Shown here: in pieces, positions 6,291 through 7,864 of the stretch
Layout of the letters: every line of letters begins with the position of its first letter
Position numbering within the stretch: position 1 is the first letter of the stretch
Origin: Oscillospiraceae bacterium
GTDB taxonomy: Bacteria > Bacillota > Clostridia > Oscillospirales > Ruminococcaceae
Direction: 5' to 3'
DNA: 7,864 bases
Assembly: GCA_017828835.1 (NCBI GenBank)
Contig: JAGAEK010000010.1
Location: 1 to 7,864, forward strand
Program-made: the position numbers and the translations under genes
Notes under the pieces: model-generated
The model's input: the letters and a program-made list of their open reading frames with translations, nothing else
Told to the model about the DNA's origin: nothing
Databases searched by the model: none

Positions 6291-7482
6291 ATAGGTCCTT
6301 TCCTTCCAAAAACACCTCGTCGAACAACTGTACCGATTTGCTGTCGTTCTGATCCCATTTGACTATATAGTATCCCACGCCTCTATACAGTATCTCTATT
6401 GTTTTATATCTGACCAACGTCTTTTTGAGTATGTAAACTCCGCTTTGCCCGTTTATCATCCTCAACGCCTTTTCAGGTATTCTCAGTCCGCTGATAGAAT
6501 CAAAAATTATCTTCGCCGAATGAGTTCTTCGGGTCATGATCTCTCCGTACATATAGTTGTTTGAAAAGATAACCGCCGCCTTTTCAGATTGTTCGTCAGT
6601 TATTATTTTTTCGACCGTCATATCAAGTACGTCGATACCCTCTATCCCGAAATCGACCTTCAGCTTTTTCCCTTCAACGAATTTGTCCGCGGCATCATAA
6701 GGTATGATCGCGGCATATTTCCATTCGTAATCGGTTATAAGCTTTCCTATCGCGTTCGATTTCTTTACCGTCGAATTAAGTATAGCTTCAAAATCTTCTA
6801 TCCCGTAATTTTCCGAATTTTCAATAGTAAGACTCTGTTCATAACCGTCGGAAAACGATACGAACCTTCCTTTTTCGGAGGTCTTCAGCTTCTTCACATA
6901 CTTGTTTACGTTATCCTCCGCTTCTTTTATCGTTTTTTTAAGTTCCTCTATTTTTTCGTCTATCACCGTCTCGTTTCCGGCTAATGAAGCTTTTACGTTC
7001 AACGCAATCTCAAGCTCAGTCTTCAACTTTTCAGTCTCTTCTTTTTTCCCGCGAGACACCGCTTCGACTATCTTGCTGACCGTTTCGCTTATCTCTTTGT
7101 TTATTTCACCTTCAAGAGAGGTATAGTTTGCGCTTTTTTGCTTCGCTTTTTCCAGCATCTCTATCTGTGCTTCGGCTTTTTTAACTTTCGATATACTCTC
7201 TGCATCCTCTTCGGACGGGTATACTCTCGCTATCTCTCCTCCCGACGAGATAAATTCCCCTTCCTCGCAGGAATATACTATCACGCCGTCGTAATCGGCG
7301 TCATACTGTTTCTCGTTCCTTATGAAAACTCCGTCGCAAAAAACACTGTCCTGTGCTTCCGCTTTGTAAACTATCTCGGTATTGTACGGCTGATAAAAAT
7401 ATACCGCTATCTGGTAAACCGCATACGATAAAAATACCAATACCAATAATATCGTTATTATTTTCCCGGTTTTGCTTTTCAT
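6256..7482 (-). CDS. HlyD-like membrane-anchored coiled-coil protein of unknown function
   Basis: This 408-residue protein resembles those annotated as HlyD-family efflux adaptor subunits. It has a short basic N-terminus, one membrane helix (about 8-29, no lipobox) and a presumed extracellular remainder. Residues about 40-88 look like the first half of a biotinyl-lipoyl-like domain (DGVFIRNEKQYDADYDGVIVY, GEFISSGGEIARVYP). A coiled-coil hairpin rich in Lys and Glu runs about 93-200. A C-terminal beta-rich region follows, including GLRIPEKALRMINGQSGVYIL (332-352), the adaptor-type signature. No ABC transporter or outer-membrane partner lies nearby. In my recollection clostridial genomes carry a similar gene beside yggS-sepF, which suggests an envelope or division role, but that is inference. 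GGAGG sits 6 nt before the ATG, 17 nt after the miaA stop. Its 3' end overlaps yggS by 35 nt. Confidence 0.8.
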   Translation of the reverse strand: MKSKTGKIITILLVLVFLSYAVYQIAVYFYQPYNTEIVYKAEAQDSVFCDGVFIRNEKQYDADYDGVIVYSCEEGEFISSGGEIARVYPSEEDAESISKVKKAEAQIEMLEKAKQKSANYTSLEGEINKEISETVSKIVEAVSRGKKEETEKLKTELEIALNVKASLAGNETVIDEKIEELKKTIKEAEDNVNKYVKKLKTSEKGRFVSFSDGYEQSLTIENSENYGIEDFEAILNSTVKKSNAIGKLITDYEWKYAAIIPYDAADKFVEGKKLKVDFGIEGIDVLDMTVEKIITDEQSEKAAVIFSNNYMYGEIMTRRTHSAKIIFDSISGLRIPEKALRMINGQSGVYILKKTLVRYKTIEILYRGVGYYIVKWDQNDSKSVQLFDEVFLEGKDLYEGKQIGENKI

Positions 7483-7488
7483 TTTTAT

Positions 7489-7493
7489 CCTCC
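7489..7493 (-). promoter_or_regulatory. GGAGG ribosome binding site of the HlyD-like gene
   Basis: GGAGG ends 6 nt before the ATG at 7482-7480 and lies in the 17-nt gap after the miaA stop (7502-7500). It supports the chosen start. The gap is too short for a separate promoter, so the gene is likely co-transcribed with miaA. Confidence 0.7.
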
Positions 7494-7499
7494 GTTTTT

Positions 7500-7864
7500 T
7501 TACTGCTTCAAAAATTTTTCCGTTATCGATTCAACCGCTTTGAAAAACTCTTCCGCTGACCCGAAATCATCTCTGTATATCCAATTTATGCTTTCATTTC
7601 GCCGAAACCACGTAAGTTGTCTTTTCGCGTATCTTCTCGTGCCGCGTTTTATATCTTCGACCGACTCTTCAAGATTCTTTTTCCCGTCAAAATAATCAAA
7701 CAGTTCTTTATATCCTATCGCCTGTACGGCAGTAGCCGACATACCCGAGTCTCTTATTTTTCTCGCTTCGTCGATCAGCCCTTCCGCCATCATATCATCT
7801 ACTCTTTTTTCGATCCTTCTATATAAAACCTCTCTGTCCCGAAAACTTATCCCGATCCTTAAAG
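7500..7864 (-). CDS. miaA: tRNA dimethylallyltransferase, C-terminal part (5' end outside window)
   Basis: Partial gene: the reading frame is open to the high-coordinate edge and gives 120 residues of a protein usually about 300-315 long, so roughly the N-terminal 190 residues are missing. MiaA transfers a dimethylallyl group to N6 of A37 in tRNAs that read UNN codons. The visible part has family motifs: REVLYRRIEKRVDDMMAEGLIDEA (10-33), TAVQAIGYKELFDY (43-56) and the basic TRRYAKRQLTWFRR stretch (75-88). The ATP-binding P-loop and catalytic Asp lie in the missing part. An internal ATG at 7793 is not the real start, because conserved residues continue upstream of it. The gene is intact to its TAA. 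It is followed within 17 nt by the HlyD-like gene, implying a shared transcript. Confidence 0.95.
   Translation of the reverse strand, partial: LRIGISFRDREVLYRRIEKRVDDMMAEGLIDEARKIRDSGMSATAVQAIGYKELFDYFDGKKNLEESVEDIKRGTRRYAKRQLTWFRRNESINWIYRDDFGSAEEFFKAVESITEKFLKQ

Noticed and set aside
7283..7301. A 6-bp inverted repeat (ACGCCG / CGGCGT) with a 7-nt loop in the HlyD-like gene
   Set aside because: Six-base arms are expected by chance in a window this long, and there is no T-tract or conserved context.
7500..7793. A short complete gene starting at the ATG at 7793
   Set aside because: MiaA-conserved residues (REVLYRRIEKRVDD) continue in frame upstream to the window edge, so this ATG is internal to miaA.

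Overview
The window is a single, densely packed gene train read entirely from the minus strand. It runs from the 3' end of miaA (high coordinates) to the 5' end of an rluD-type pseudouridine synthase gene (low coordinates). Seven complete genes lie between the two partial ones. The largest gap between neighbours is 41 nt, and several stop codons overlap the next Shine-Dalgarno site. I saw no convincing promoter, terminator, RNA gene, mobile element or CRISPR array. No stretch longer than about 300 bases lacks a gene.

The gene set and order point to a Gram-positive (Bacillota) bacterium, most likely a clostridial anaerobe. The core yggS(ylmE)-sepF(ylmF)-ylmH-divIVA-ileS-lspA-rluD(ylyB) is the cell-division-linked block known from Bacillus subtilis. 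A HlyD-like membrane protein just upstream of yggS is a context I associate with Clostridia. Base composition is moderate, AUA is a common isoleucine codon, and Shine-Dalgarno sites are strong (AGGAGG type). No finer taxonomic assignment is justified.

In transcription order: (1) the miaA C-terminus (tRNA A37 prenylation), positions 7864-7500; (2) a 408-residue HlyD-like membrane-anchored coiled-coil protein, 7482-6256; (3) yggS, PLP homeostasis, 6290-5580, overlapping its predecessor by 35 nt; (4) sepF, the FtsZ membrane anchor, 5564-5130; (5) ylmH, an S4-domain RNA-binding protein, 5126-4362; (6) divIVA, a polar/septal scaffold, 4348-3737; (7) ileS, 3695-921; (8) lspA, signal peptidase II, 916-419; (9) the rluD-like N-terminus, 406-1, cut off just before its catalytic motif.

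Functionally the block mixes division and polarity proteins (SepF, DivIVA), translation and RNA-modification enzymes (MiaA, YlmH, IleRS, RluD), lipoprotein maturation (LspA) and cofactor balance (YggS). This is ordinary conserved chromosomal territory, and I did not find a new defence or mobile system. The points worth a second look are local: the uncharacterised HlyD-like protein, the long gene overlap, the missing ylmG and ylyA, the absence of room for a T-box before ileS, non-consensus residues in DivIVA, IleRS and YggS, and a perfect 10-bp hairpin inside the rluD coding region.
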